The translations under genes were made by a program, and so were the position numbers. The notes under the pieces are model-generated. The model ran no database searches and was not told where the DNA came from. It saw only the letters and a program-made list of their open reading frames with translations. 64,000 bases of DNA from Stictocephala bisonia. Taxonomy: Eukaryota; Arthropoda; Insecta; Hemiptera; Membracidae. Numbering within the stretch: position 1 is the stretch's first letter; every line of letters begins with the position of its first letter. Positions 46,407 to 57,859 of the stretch are shown here, one piece after another. Location: positions 967,111 to 1,031,110 of the forward strand of contig JAQJVL010000047.1 in NCBI GenBank assembly GCA_035578905.1, given 5' to 3'.

Positions 46407-46544
46407 CTTTTCGAGCACCGGCGTACTTGCCCTGAAGCCATTCTAAGATACCTTGGACGGTCTGATCCATATTGACAGGACTGGGGGATTTTGTGGGGGC
46501 AGTGGAGTCAACACTCTGGCGGGGTATCCGATCACTGGTTTGGT
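46407..46544 (-). CDS. ZP-domain protein, upstream exon
   Basis: A 138-nt exon, phase 1 at both ends, with acceptor GGCTCTAG and donor AAAG|GTATAA. It reads (D)QTSDRIPRQSVDSTAPTKSP and VQGILEWLQGKYAGARK. Composition and the phase match to the large exon support it as the preceding exon of the ZP gene. No known domain was recognised. Confidence 0.8.
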
Positions 46545-47763
46545 CTAGAGCCATTCAACAATTAAGATATAAGAAAAATTAGAATAATAGAAGCTAAATT
46601 AACAAAAAGGTTGACTAATAGATATATACATGGTAGTTTTTTAATTAGCATAATACGTGTTGATACATATACAGTACAAGTAAATGTCACACAATACAAA
46701 TATATTACAATATAAGCACAAAATGTACAAATATATTACAATACAAGTGCTAAATGCACAAATTTATGGTGATTGATTTTCATGCACAAATATACAGTAT
46801 TTAAAAAGAGAAAAACAAACATTTTGGACATGAAAAAAAATGTCACGAATACAGCAGCTAAAATTTTAAAAAAATGACAGGAATAGCAAAATACTAAGAA
46901 TGAGAATATTAAATAATAAATACATAAATAAAGTAAATGAAAATGTATTAATATGGTGAAGTTATTAGGACTTTTTTGTCCTCTCTACCACTTACCACAC
47001 TAACCATAAAATAATAAGTTACAAAATGAATAAAATATGAACAAACAATAAACCTTACAACATACCTAAGATAATCAATTAACCAATACTAAATTGAAGC
47101 TGTAGAACAACTTGAATATTCAATGCAACCAATTGAAAAATTGCAGTGATATGTATTAACACTAAACTAAGCTATAGTAAATAAGTTCAGTTACATGTAC
47201 ATTAAGTTAATGTTCAAAAACATGTAAATCAGGTAAGGTACAGATGACTGGGCACAAACTTTCCTCTTACTAATTATGCTACTGTATTACTTCAGTTTAA
47301 CTCTGAACCATAGAGATTTCTTATTTTTAATGATTTTAAATTTTTAAGTTGTGGAATTTTTTATTTTAATTACCACTTAGAATATCAACTGTATGCCATC
47401 TTGAAACAGTAATTTGTGTTGCTGTAATTCATTAAAATTTTATTTTGACCATTATTATACTGTTTTTAGGAATTAACCTGATTTGAATTTTTGAATACAA
47501 ATTCAAAAGAAGTTTTCATGTTTCATCTTCTAACATGTAAAAACAGGAAAATGACTTGAAACCGCATATCAACAGGTAATATTATATTTTCTATACTATT
47601 TATTCGTTTGAGTAGTAAATCTATAAAATATTGTATCTTATTAAATAGTATTTAAATTTAATTATTGGTTTCATGCTTTTATTACAGTAGCAACTTCAGA
47701 ATCCATTTTAAAATTCTTAATTCAGAAATTAATTTCCATGATAGTTTAATAAAGTAGGTATCA
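46545..47763. other. AT-rich intron sequence
   Basis: Short repeated words around 46680-46760 (ATATTACAATA, GTACAAATATATT) resemble those near 8816-8875. Nothing else. Confidence 0.4.
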
Positions 47764-47930
47764 TAATTGTAAATTTGTTCTACGCTTATTGCACATAAAT
47801 TGATTGCAGCGTTCAATAGCTTTGCGAACGCAGCATTTGTAATTGAAGTTGGCAAGTAGCGCCTGCAAAGACAGGGTAGGCATGCTGTCGAGGCAGAGAG
47901 TTCTCCTTGTGTCCCGCCTACAGTATGTGC
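47764..47930 (-). CDS. candidate cysteine-rich exon upstream of the ZP gene
   Basis: After a TTTCCAG acceptor and in phase 1, the frame reads (G)TYCRRDTRRTLCLDSMPTLS and then NFNYKCCVRKAIERCNQFMC before a TGA at 47761. Seven cysteines in some 50 residues and raised GC suggest real coding sequence. It could be an alternative last exon, or continue to 46544 through a weak donor (AAGC|GTAGAA) that would keep phase. No family recognised. Confidence 0.45.
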
Positions 47931-47971
47931 CTGGAAACACCAAAGTAATTACCAATGGTGTAAGTGCTTAC

Positions 47972-48101
47972 CAAATAAGTTGTGGCGTGAATGCTCGCTG
48001 TACGGAGAGGGGGCGTCGATATCTCTGATGAACAGCGCCTGCTGTGCGTATGCGTCGTGGAACTGTGCTACCGCACTATTAACCCACGAGCTGGCCAGCA
48101 C
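47972..48101 (-). CDS. candidate exon, alternative to the 49450-49489 exon
   Basis: A 130-nt stretch with acceptor TATAACAG and strong donor TTTG|GTAAGC. It reads VLASSWVNSAVAQFHDAYAQ and FIRDIDAPSPYSEHSRHNLF, open only in phase 0, and ends in phase 1, which fits the ZP exon at 46544. GC is higher than in the surroundings. The next acceptor downstream is only 41 nt away. Confidence 0.5.
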
Positions 48102-48268
48102 CTGTTATACAGACAGACAAATTAACTAAGTTTACATGCATTTTGTGTAGATCTTCGTACGGTTTTTATGAGGGGAGGGGGTTTTAGTAGGCGATGTCTT
48201 GAGTGACCTCACCGAGAGGATCAGTATCAGAGGATCACCGGGGAGGGGATCAGTAAAACTAGCATAAT

Positions 48269-49052
48269 ATTTTTTTGTAAACTTTCAACACAACAGTGCC
48301 TTCAAAAGAATTTAAAATGAAACTAAAATATTGCACTTTTGTATTTTTAATTGTATGACAAATCAATATAAATTTCGTAGCTTATATAATGGACACAGTG
48401 TAACAAGTTTAATGGTTCCATATATAAATTATGGGCACTTTTTATGAGTTAAAAAATGAACTATTTACTCCATGGGCGATTGTTCACCCTCTCAGAAGAT
48501 CTGTTCGTGAAGAAACGCAACATCATGTACTGAAGCATAGGTTAAGATGCATATAAAATTGTAATGCCTGAAGAAACTACCACAATTAAAGTTACTGACT
48601 AGTTTAAATTGATTTTATATTGAAAATCGTTCGTTTTACAACAATTAACAATTAACAAGTATTTTTTTGTAAACTTTCAACACAACAGTGCCTTCAAAAG
48701 AATTTAAAATGAAGCTAAAATATTGCACTTTTGTATTTTTAATTGTATGACAAATCAATATAAATTTCGTAGCCTATATAATGGACACAGTGTAACAAGT
48801 TTAATGGTTCCAAATATAAATTATGGGCACTTTTCATGAGTTAAAAAATGAACTATTTACTCCATGGGCGATTGTTCACCCTCTCAGAAGATCTGTTCAT
48901 GAAGAAACGCAACATCATGTATTGAAGCATAGGTTAAGATGCATATAAAATTGTAATGCCTGAAGAAACTACCATAATTAAAGTTACTGACTAGTTTAAA
49001 TTGATTTTATATTGAAAATCGTTCATTTTACAACAATTAACAAGTAAAAATC
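48269..49052. repeat. 392-bp tandem duplication in the upstream ZP intron
   Basis: Two direct copies with a 392-bp period, about 98 percent alike by eye; a 7-bp AATTAAC insertion distinguishes the end of the first copy. No TE ends were seen. The sequence is non-coding. Confidence 0.93.
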
Positions 49053-49449
49053 TAACGTGCCTTACTGTCTTACAACAAGGGAGAAGGGGATCTAAAAGTT
49101 CCTCAAAATTACCTTACGTAATTTGTGTATGGCCTCAAACTTACAACGATGAAATACAAACAAATCCGTCTGAAATTTAGGACTGAGATTGAAGCAAAAT
49201 ATAGCTATTAATGTTTGAAATATATGTTAATTTATAATGCATATTTTATTCCCTGTTGGTGTATTAAATACTAAAAGAGGTGCAAAAATAACATACAATT
49301 ATAAAAGCAATATATTTCTTTACATGCAGTGCATTCACAATATAAGTTAAAGAATATATTTCTAACGTTTATAACAAATTGTCAATCAAAAAAATTAGTA
49401 CAAAAATTTTGAAAATAAGTAGTTTAATATTGTTCTTATAAGATCTTAC

Positions 49450-49489
49450 CAAAAGAAGACACTTTGCACTCAAACCCCACATCTTTCAT
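49450..49489 (-). CDS. candidate 40-nt exon of the ZP gene
   Basis: Strong acceptor TTGTTTCAG and donor G|GTAAGATCT surround 40 nt that read MKDVGFECKVSSF in phase 0, ending in phase 1. It joins in frame to the exon at 46544. The exon begins with ATG, so it could be a first coding exon after a spliced 5' UTR, though no signal peptide follows. Confidence 0.5.
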
Positions 49490-50325
49490 CTGAAACAAAT
49501 AAATATTACTCGTTAGTTGTCTGGCTAATATAATCATACGAAAATGAATCTTTTAGTTTTAATAGAAATAAATGTTGATTAACCTTTCGATATAAACTGA
49601 TTGATAATCTTTTAGTGACAATAATAATGTAAGAGTAGAAATTGGTGAGATTGCTCAAAAGCGTAGCTTTACTTAATAAGCACAACTGTTGTCAGTAGAT
49701 AAGTTACACTACCCGCCTTGGGAACTTTACTTTAAATAGAGTGGCTTGAACTGAGCTAGACCCCCCAAAGATTATAAATTAATAAATAAAACAAAACATT
49801 TTCTGTACATAAATTGTTCTAACAAACATCACACCTCAGTTAATCGACATGAGATGATCTGCGTCATGTACAAAGTTTTAAAAATGTAACCACAACTTAA
49901 ATATATGACAACTGAATTCACCAATCAGAATCCATTTAAAGCTGCCTTCTTGAGACAAGAAGCACACGACTTTCGACTGTTTCAACACTTCTAGAAGATA
50001 AATATGTGAGTATTATATGTGATGATTCATGTTCTAAAAAACGACATACGTTAATGCTAATGACAAATTTTAACTGAGTTTTCGTAATATACAAACGTTT
50101 TTAAGGCGTTCTTTTAAATACATATTTACTCAAGTTCTCATGTCAGAGAAAACCATACTGGCACTTGAAACTCTAAATCATCATGACATCATCCATCTTT
50201 TGGTAGCAAAGAAATGCCAGATCACTCACAGTAGCGTATACTTTCTCTTAAAGTACGCCATCACATCTTTCTCTCATTCTATTCGTGTGATTCGGAATAT
50301 ATTGCCTCTCAGCGCCTTCATCGTA
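49490..50325. other. non-coding, nothing recognised
   Basis: AT-rich sequence upstream of the 40-nt candidate exon; no feature could be supported. Confidence 0.4.
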
Positions 50326-50505
50326 ACAATGTTACTTGCTAAACATCAATGGCTCGTAAGGCGGTATTGCAGTATTAGCAGGCGCTGGAAGGTCAAGGAT
50401 GTCTATGATCGTGGATTGAAAGTTCTCCGCCTCTGCACCCCCCGCAAGGTTACTTCCTATCACGAGCGCGACCAGAGTGTAGTTCCGTTCTTTGACAGAA
50501 ACGAG
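50326..50505 (-). CDS. uncertain coding exon
   Basis: A GC-richer island. On the minus strand it is open for 58 codons and reads ERNYTLVALVIGSNLAGGAE, then FQSTIIDILDLPAPANTA and IPPYEPLMFS, a natural-looking composition. A possible acceptor (CTGTCAAAG) and donor (CAA|GTAACA) exist, but the phase does not fit the downstream ZP exons. The + strand also has a 131-codon frame across the island, less protein-like. It may be an exon of another gene or of an unread ZP isoform. Confidence 0.3.
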
Positions 50506-51344
50506 AAATCAAGGAAACACCGAATATCGTTATAACGAAGTAATTTTTTGATGACAAACTTCTTGTTACGTTATTTTTCCAACAGTAGGACTTATAATTA
50601 ATTTAACTGGACATGATTTTGATTTATACCGAAGTGCCATAAGGAAACTATAGGAGGCAATTTAATAATATAACAAGATGCATTTATTTTTAATAGTCAA
50701 GAAAAGCGAAATGTCAAATAGTTCTATCTCATATTTCTAAAATTTTACAAAACCATCACATTAAAAACATTATATTTTTGCATAGTTTCATCTTATTTAT
50801 GTGCGTCTTCCACTCCAATCCTCCCACTGCCCGATAACACCGACCAGTTGAACTATCAAGACCTTAACATGCAACACTCGAGACACGGGGCTAAACTAGC
50901 TGAATGTCTGTTTAGTCGTACAGTCAAGACTACATGCTCTTGGAAATCTGCAAAATTCATAATTGAAATATTTAGCATGTGAACTCTGTTTGAACACTTG
51001 ATCACCGGTTCCGTACAACAAAATGTAGTTGAACATCGGGATTTTTTTCAGTTGAAAGCGCAATGTATAATCCAATTTGATAATAATATATGTTATATTG
51101 CATTATTAATAGATTTTTATTGTTACATATTTGGTATTAAACTTTTAAAAAAATTTTAACTCATTTTTAAATTTAACTTTTTCAACTTCGTGTTTGTATT
51201 TTTTTGGGAGTGAACATTGAATGTGTAAGGTACAACTTGAATTTATAATACAATTCCTGATTCAATATTTAATGCATTATTTGCGTTTCAACTTTAATTT
51301 AGCAATATTATCACATTATTTTTTAAGAAGTTGCCCTTGCCTGT

Positions 51345-51560
51345 GATAGCTCGGCAAAAAAATCTGTATTTGCAAGGCCTACCAATTACCAACGAAATAG
51401 TTTTGTTTTCAAAATTTTCCTCGCCATTTCATACGAACTGCATGCATATGCTGAACTTTATTCAACAAGCGACTACCGATCGACAGGTCAGCTGAGGATT
51501 CGAACCTTGGAATTGGACTCCGAATTCTGAAACCTTAACCACTGAACCACCACACTCAAC
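51345..51560 (-). repeat. tRNA-derived SINE
   Basis: On the minus strand the head reads GTGGTGGTTCAGTGGTTAAG (A box) and, about 30 bases on, GGTTCGAATCC (perfect B box), spaced as in tRNA genes. The middle arm does not form an anticodon stem by eye, and a non-tRNA body follows, so it is a SINE and not a tRNA gene. Confidence 0.7.
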
Positions 51561-54119
51561 GACATATAATTTCAAATCGATTGTTTAGAAAGTTTTATAT
51601 TTATGAATCTAGACCATTCAAATGAAATGTAAATATTTCTTATCCATAGATACATGCTTCAAGCCATGTAATGGATTACAGTTGAAGAACGAATTAAATT
51701 TAAATTAAATATTTTATACACATATTTTGAAGTTAGTAAACAAACTCATCTTTCTATAATCTGATCAGGCTCAATGATTCAAGAAGAAAGTGGTTTCAAC
51801 TATTTCAAGGTCAAAGAAGGTAACAGGCAACAGGTTATGGAGGTCGTATCTCTGCATACGTAATGTGGTGTTGTAAGATCTCTAATACGGAACATTTGGT
51901 TGGTACACTTGGATGTCGCTGAGACACCCGAGTAAGTTTTGGTGCCCTTTAAATCGATCTGACCAAACAAACAAGTGTTCCTGATGAGAAACTTTGTGGA
52001 ATCAACTTAAATTAGGCCAATCATTACGAACAAAACTGAAATAACAATTTTAATTTAGTATAAAAACGTTCTTCACGAAAAAATGTAATAATACGAGTAC
52101 GGTTTTAGCAACATGGTTTATTTAAATGAAAATTGATTAGAATTCCATTTTATTTGAATAAGTATTTGTACGATTTGCATTTTACGCAACAATATAATAT
52201 TTTATGAAGAGGTAAATTCTAAACGATTGTAGTTTTACGTTAGTTGGATTAAAGATCAAAGTAGACGCTTTACCCCCTAAAACCGTACCGTTATGAGATT
52301 AACAGAGGTAACTATAAAAAAATGACCAAAGCAGGCAATTTTGAAAAATGCATTTATTGGCATCTTTTGATAACTTGTGAACTTGTGCCGGAAAAAATAT
52401 TGTATATTCTTTTTTTATATAGTATAGAACGAATCGATTCCGTTATTTCATCTGTTTTTTTTCTTTTTTTCACAAAATTAATTTACTATAGAAAAGAGTT
52501 TATAATAATAATAATAATAGAAAATGTACTAGTGAAAATAGTAATAATACGAATTTTGGCAGTTAAAACAGATTTTTATAGAAATTAATTTTTTTAGGAA
52601 TGCACCACTAACCTATAGGCATAAATGTACAATGTGTACTGGTACAAGTAACCACTGAAGTGTAAATCAGATAAGAAATGTTCCATGAAGTTTTACTAGA
52701 CAATTAACAAGGAAAACAATCATCGCCATGTCTACATAATACAATTACGGGTTCTCAGGTTTACACTTAGATAAGCGTGAATGTATTTCGTATATTTCAG
52801 ACTTACGTCAGCCGGGTGAGAACTCATCCGTAAGTCTGAACTCAGAAAACATATAATATTATGTTTCATAATAGGCCTACACTAGAGCTGTTCATTCACC
52901 AGAGAGTAATCTGCATAAATTGAGCGAAAATAGAATTGGAGCGAAACTGACCCCTTGGGCAATACCGCTGTCTTAATATCTAACTGTACATATCAACTTA
53001 TTAAGTCACTCTTGTTATTTATTATTAAAGTTAAACTAACCATAGTCAATTAAGTTGTGGAGTTAATTTTAATATTTTCATTTAACGTACACTCAAAAAT
53101 CCTGATTATTTTTAAGTAATAAATTATAAATACTATTATTTGAACAGTATTTCTAACAGAATATCCTAAAGTATAAATTACTATGAATAAGGGTTGGCTA
53201 ATTGAATCTTCTCTGAAAATGCCAATTTAACATTTAACGTAATATAGCGCGGAATCCAAACAACTTTGTAGCTCTGATCTCATTGTTTGTGACAAATCTG
53301 TCATCAGATTTGTAATAATATATTGTTCTTTAGTAGAGTTATAGAAAATAAAAGATTGTAAACCAATCTTGATATTTGTTTTCGCTATTGCTTATTTTAC
53401 AATTAATTAAGACTATGTATTCAAGACATTGTCACTATTTTGTAAAATAAATGAGAATACCTAGTTAGGGTTTATACAAAGACAAAATTAAGAATTGAAG
53501 TAGTTGCAAAATTCACAATTTAAAAACATAAATACTCGACAAATTTAAACAAAATTGGGTTGTCCTGATTCACCAACAAGGAGGAACGTGGTATATTTAA
53601 TTAGTTCATAAATCATGTTAGAGTTCATATCATCCCGTCTCAATGTTTCAATAAGGCTTTTTAATAAGTCCATTATTCTAAAAAAAAAAAAAAAAATAAA
53701 TAAAATAAACGAATAAACTAAAACTGCCTTTGTTTAATTTTTAATATTCGGTCCAGCTTCACCACACACGTGCTAATAAAAAATTGAGAAACTATATAGA
53801 ATCATTAAAAATAGCAAAAACACCTTATTAGTCACTTTTTTTACCGTACCCGTTACTAATACTGTAATTCAAACAGAAAAAAGTAACTCATATATGATAA
53901 TAACTACTACTTACTACACTTACTATGTCGTACTTTGACAAAGACACCTAATTGGAATTGGTGACGTAAAATCTACTTTAATATGTATCACGAGCAATAT
54001 TTTCCAAAACAATGTTTGATTCCTTTTATATTATTTATAGAACACTTCACTGAAGTATTCTAACTGGGGTGTTCCATTAACAGACTGGCACGATCGGGAT
54101 AACGGACGATCTGGTCTAG
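51561..54119. other. AT-rich non-coding stretch
   Basis: Contains a 12-bp inverted pair at 52796-52840, a small 9-bp hairpin near 53292-53313 and a poly(A) run near 53681. No coding exon was recognised. Confidence 0.4.
52796..52840. repeat. inverted repeat, 12-bp arms
   Basis: TTCAGACTTACG and CGTAAGTCTGAA are exact inverse complements separated by 21 bases. Confidence 0.7.
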
Positions 54120-54317
54120 ATGAGATATTGTTGGAAAGCGGTCGCCACGAGCAATTCCATCATGAAAGATGCAACGTTCTCTCGGTTTATCAGAAATCAT
54201 AGGTCAGCAACCTTGGACCAGCTGATGGAAGGAAGTGAGAGGTTGAGGGGTTACATGATCGTCAAGGGGGAGGGGGTCATGATGTCCGATGACCTTCCGG
54301 TCCGAACCGGCTGTGAG
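54120..54317 (+). CDS. candidate internal or first exon, 66 codons
   Basis: Acceptor GGTCTAG and strong donor GAG|GTAAGG enclose exactly 66 codons, phase 0 at both ends, open in one frame only. It reads KDATFSRFIRNHRSATLDQL then MEGSERLRGYMIVKGEG and DDLPVRTGCE. GC is clearly above the surroundings. I do not recognise a family. It could belong to a + strand gene that continues in either direction; no partner exon was found. Confidence 0.4.
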
Positions 54318-54984
54318 GTAAGGCAACGGACAGTCGTGCGAAGTTGCAAGTATTGACCTTATTGGAGGAATATGGTAAATATTCTGAAGATGAATGAAAC
54401 ATTACATAATAGAATCTGCGTGGTTCGTATTCCATGTTAAGCTGCATTGCTGTCGTAATCTCTAGCCTTTTCTTTAATTTCAGTTGAGCCATATATGTCT
54501 CTGGTTATTTCTCATATCTATTCTAAGTTACGACTGCAAAATTATTGTAATAAAGAAAACACGAAAATAAAATATAAATCATGTAAATTAATTAAGAATA
54601 TAGTTATGCAATGGGGTAATTTTTATATTTCAATGATGTACGGAATCCGTGATAACTCTTCAATGTACTTTTTATTTATATTTTTGCCACTCCATGTTAT
54701 ATTTTCAATTACCATCATATCAGTGTTGGCCAGGGTGCAATTACAATTGGAGCAAATTGTGCAAATAATGTTAAAACAACGATTAAATCTCGTTACAACA
54801 GTTGTTATCTCTCTGTTGTACAACTTGTATACAATTGTAACAATAACCATGCTGATTGCACTCTATCAACGGCTTTAATCATTTTCACTTGTTGGTCATG
54901 ACGCTGAACTTGATAATGAAATGGAATAATTAGCCTACGTCCTCGACCTGCTGCTTGTAAGCGTGAACAAATAAATTAAAGAAT

Positions 54985-55150
54985 TATTATTTATTTTTAT
55001 TTTGTCTATTCTTAAGACGCCGATCGTTAAGTTATGGACGGATATGGATTTAGAATGAGTGTAGATAAACGGATGTAGTATTTTTTACAAACTAAGGCCA
55101 ATTATTCCTTAGAAAGTGCCATTAATTAACAGCCCAATGACAAATGAACA
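54985..55150 (-). repeat. SINE-like copy (family of 9.5 kb)
   Basis: On the minus strand: TGTTCATTTGTCATTGGGCT, ATTAATGGCACTTTCTAAGG, AATAATTGGCC and GATCGGCGTCTTAAGAATAG. These match the copy at 9565-9715 closely in the same order. Confidence 0.75.
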
Positions 55151-55159
55151 GCCAATCCT

Positions 55160-55250
55160 ATCCTACATAACCTAACTTTATCTGACATAAAATACCATAA
55201 CCTAACTTTATTAGACCCAACCTTATATAACCTAACCCACCGTATTGTAA
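55160..55250 (-). repeat. degenerate CCTAA-rich patch
   Basis: Four spaced ATAACCTAAC words, two of them within ATAACCTAACTTTAT. It may be a decayed interstitial telomeric patch or a simple local duplication. Confidence 0.4.
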
Positions 55251-56566
55251 CATAGGCTACAATTATCTTTTTCAAAATCAAAATATTTTGCATGGAACAC
55301 ATTTTAATAATGGTGGTCCATTCCTAAAAACTGACCCCATAACCGCACTCACAATTTCTTAAGATCCGTCTTAAGGACACATCATTTCTCTAGAGACGGT
55401 AAGTTAGGTTAGACATATGTCGGTTGGTTATTGTTAGTCAACTTTGAAATATTCATTGGTCGTTGACTTAGTTCAGCTGATGTGACGATCATTTAGATAT
55501 TAACAGTGCGAGTCAATACTAACAAAGAAATCTTTATGCAACATTGCAACCAAGGCAAGTTGATTGAAGATTTAAGTTGCTGTAGCCTGGATTGAGGAAA
55601 ACTAACGAAAAGCTGAGTTCACCGTTAGCGTAGGCTACTTTAATGTTTTACATAGTTTTTCAATTAACAAAGTTTTAATTAATATATTCATCACCAATTC
55701 AATTCAACAAGTGAATTAAAATGTCACTAATTGTATTAGCTCTTATTGGTGAAAAATCAACTTCATTTCATTTTCTTTAACAGAATGCTTATAGTAGGCT
55801 GTACAACTATAAACTTCCAAAATCAGGATGAAAATATACTTTTGACACTTGAATACTTATTTTTATCACTTAGAATAATCTTGTTAGTTGAAGAAATTCG
55901 GTTTAATTTTAAACAGCAAAAGTAAATAAAACAAAATAACGAAACAATAAAAATAAATAAACAAAAATAAATAAAATACACACAAATAATGTTTTCAGTG
56001 TTTACGAGCCTACCGTTTCATACCAGACGTTCCAAATACGTAATTATATGCTATAGGCCTACTGGTTGGTTTATAATAAACATAAATATCGAAATCATAA
56101 TTATGAGACACTTCAAACGAGAAAAACATTTGCGGAAATAAAGAATAATGCATAGGAAGATGAAATACACCAATATAGGCCCATGAATAAAAAAATTGTC
56201 CTCTTGTAATTTTGGATTCTTATCATAAAAAGTTAGTAAACCCTTTTTTATAATTTAAAATTTTCATTGGGACTAAGTTATTAAATTAGTACTTTTCTAC
56301 TTTTTGTACATTTGGAAGTTTAGATAGTTGAATCAGGTCAAACATTACTGAAACCATCATTTTAATAATGTAATTAGTTTTTAAATGATAAATAATCTAA
56401 ACAAACGAAGTAAATATTGTTATAAATAATTAAACTCCTTATGGAAATATACTCTATAATTTTGCACAGTATAAAACATTCAATACTACGAGGTTCATTC
56501 ACTTGATGCTTGATTACAATTGTAATGTGCAGTCAAGTCTTCTTAGAGAAAGTTGAAATTCGATGT

Positions 56567-56612
56567 TATCCGGAAGTGCGTGACATCTTCTTCGTCTTTT
56601 GGCACTTCCGGG
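56567..56612. promoter_or_regulatory. paired ETS-like motifs
   Basis: CCGGAAGTGC and its inverse GCACTTCCGG are 26 bases apart in a GC-richer island. CCGGAAGT is the core of ETS/GABP sites found in many promoters. A tRNA-like A-box word (TGGTTAGAGCG) lies about 80 bp downstream. Which gene, if any, is served is unknown. Confidence 0.35.
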
Positions 56613-57720
56613 TTCGGGTGTTAGGCACAAAAGCCGAGACGTAATGGTAATTGTTGACAGTTTGTAACAATGGGATGGTTTAACTCGCTGGTTAGAGCGT
56701 CGCGGCCTTCACGATTGCAGCAGTTTGAAAAGGAATTCTTATTTCATTACAAGCCCATTCTGTTTCTCCTGTAATGTTAATTATATTTACTAACTAAATC
56801 CCTACTCTAAGCAGTGATATAATACTTAATCATATTTACTTACGTGTTATTTATAGCGTTTACCATACTAAATAAGTATAATGGGCCTGCTTTTTCACGA
56901 GGTTTAGCGGATTATTGAGTCACACCTACATTTAACCAGCTGTTTGAGCCAAACATAACCTGTAAAATAGTTTTATGCAGATTTCATAAAATCTGTGTAT
57001 TCAGTTTACCTGACTAAAGTTGATAAACAGCGTCTCGGTGTCAGTCGCTTAGAAGTATTTCTCGGATTAATGTGATCAGTTAAGCATTTGTTAGTTTTTG
57101 ATCTGTTACAACTCCAAAACCATTTAATCTGTAATCATTGCAAACATTTTCCTGTATAATGTACGGGGATATTTTAAAGTAAAAAAAACTTTACTTCTCA
57201 TTGTTAATGCACATTATTGCCAACTACAGAACTATAAAATGGTATATTTTATTTCACAAAAGTGTTATATTTTTAATTCTATTATTTTGTTTAACTATAA
57301 ACATCTTGAAAAACTTAAATCGTTTGGATGAAGCATAAATTCTGCATCTATTTTGAAAGCATTTAATGCCAAAAACTTTTCATGATGTTGATGTTGTCAG
57401 TTGATGGGGTTATTATATTTTTTATGTAAAATGTGTATATAATATTGTTTAACGGTAACGCATGAGGGAAAGTTGAAGTATAAATTAAAGAAGCTTTAGT
57501 GGTAAGAATTAAAAATTGTTTGTATAGTTTAGGAGTTTTTTAGGGTAACATTGAACATTTAATTGATTTATAGTTTTGTTGGACTTCATGAGGATGCAAC
57601 ACTCTATATTGTAGTATCATATAAACTTATAATTGTAGAATTATACTAACTTATTATTGTAGTATTATATTATGAGTAGTTTCCTTGTAACTCAACAAGT
57701 GGCTGTAATTAAACAGTCTA
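56613..57720. other. AT-rich non-coding stretch
   Basis: No exon or repeat recognised beyond the tRNA-like word near 56690. Confidence 0.4.
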
Positions 57721-57837
57721 ATGGCTAGAAAGTGCCACGGCACATCGTGACGTTGGAGGAGGCAATTGTGGATGACACAGAGAATTACAGGGTCTAAAAC
57801 TAAGGAGCGGCAGATAATTATTACTCTATGGCAGCTA

Positions 57838-57851
57838 TGACGTCACACGTG
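57838..57851. promoter_or_regulatory. CRE and E-box composite
   Basis: TGACGTCA (perfect cAMP-response palindrome) abuts CACGTG (perfect E-box palindrome). The 300-bp neighbourhood is GC-richer than its surroundings. This may be an enhancer or promoter; no transcript evidence is visible. Confidence 0.4.
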
Positions 57852-57859
57852 ATAAGTTG

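Larger units (their letters stand above)
54318..56565. other. non-coding stretch with SINE and TTAGG-like pieces
   Basis: Besides the SINE-like copy and CCTAA runs listed, the sequence is AT-rich and without recognised exons. A 127-codon + strand frame at 54495 is hydrophobic by composition and not convincing. Confidence 0.4.

Noticed and set aside
50140..50535. 131-codon + strand frame as a gene
   Set aside because: No recognisable domain, and the opposite strand of its GC-rich part has a more protein-like composition; kept only as an uncertain minus-strand exon.
51480..51560. Functional tRNA gene on the minus strand
   Set aside because: A and B boxes are good, but the anticodon arm and acceptor stem do not pair, and a SINE body follows.
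54495..54878. 127-codon + strand frame that looks like a membrane protein
   Set aside because: Hydrophobicity arises from T-rich codons; no splice or family support, and a minus-strand frame covers the same bases.
56680..56750. tRNA gene
   Set aside because: An A-box-like word is present, but no B box or acceptor-stem pairing could be found at the right distances.
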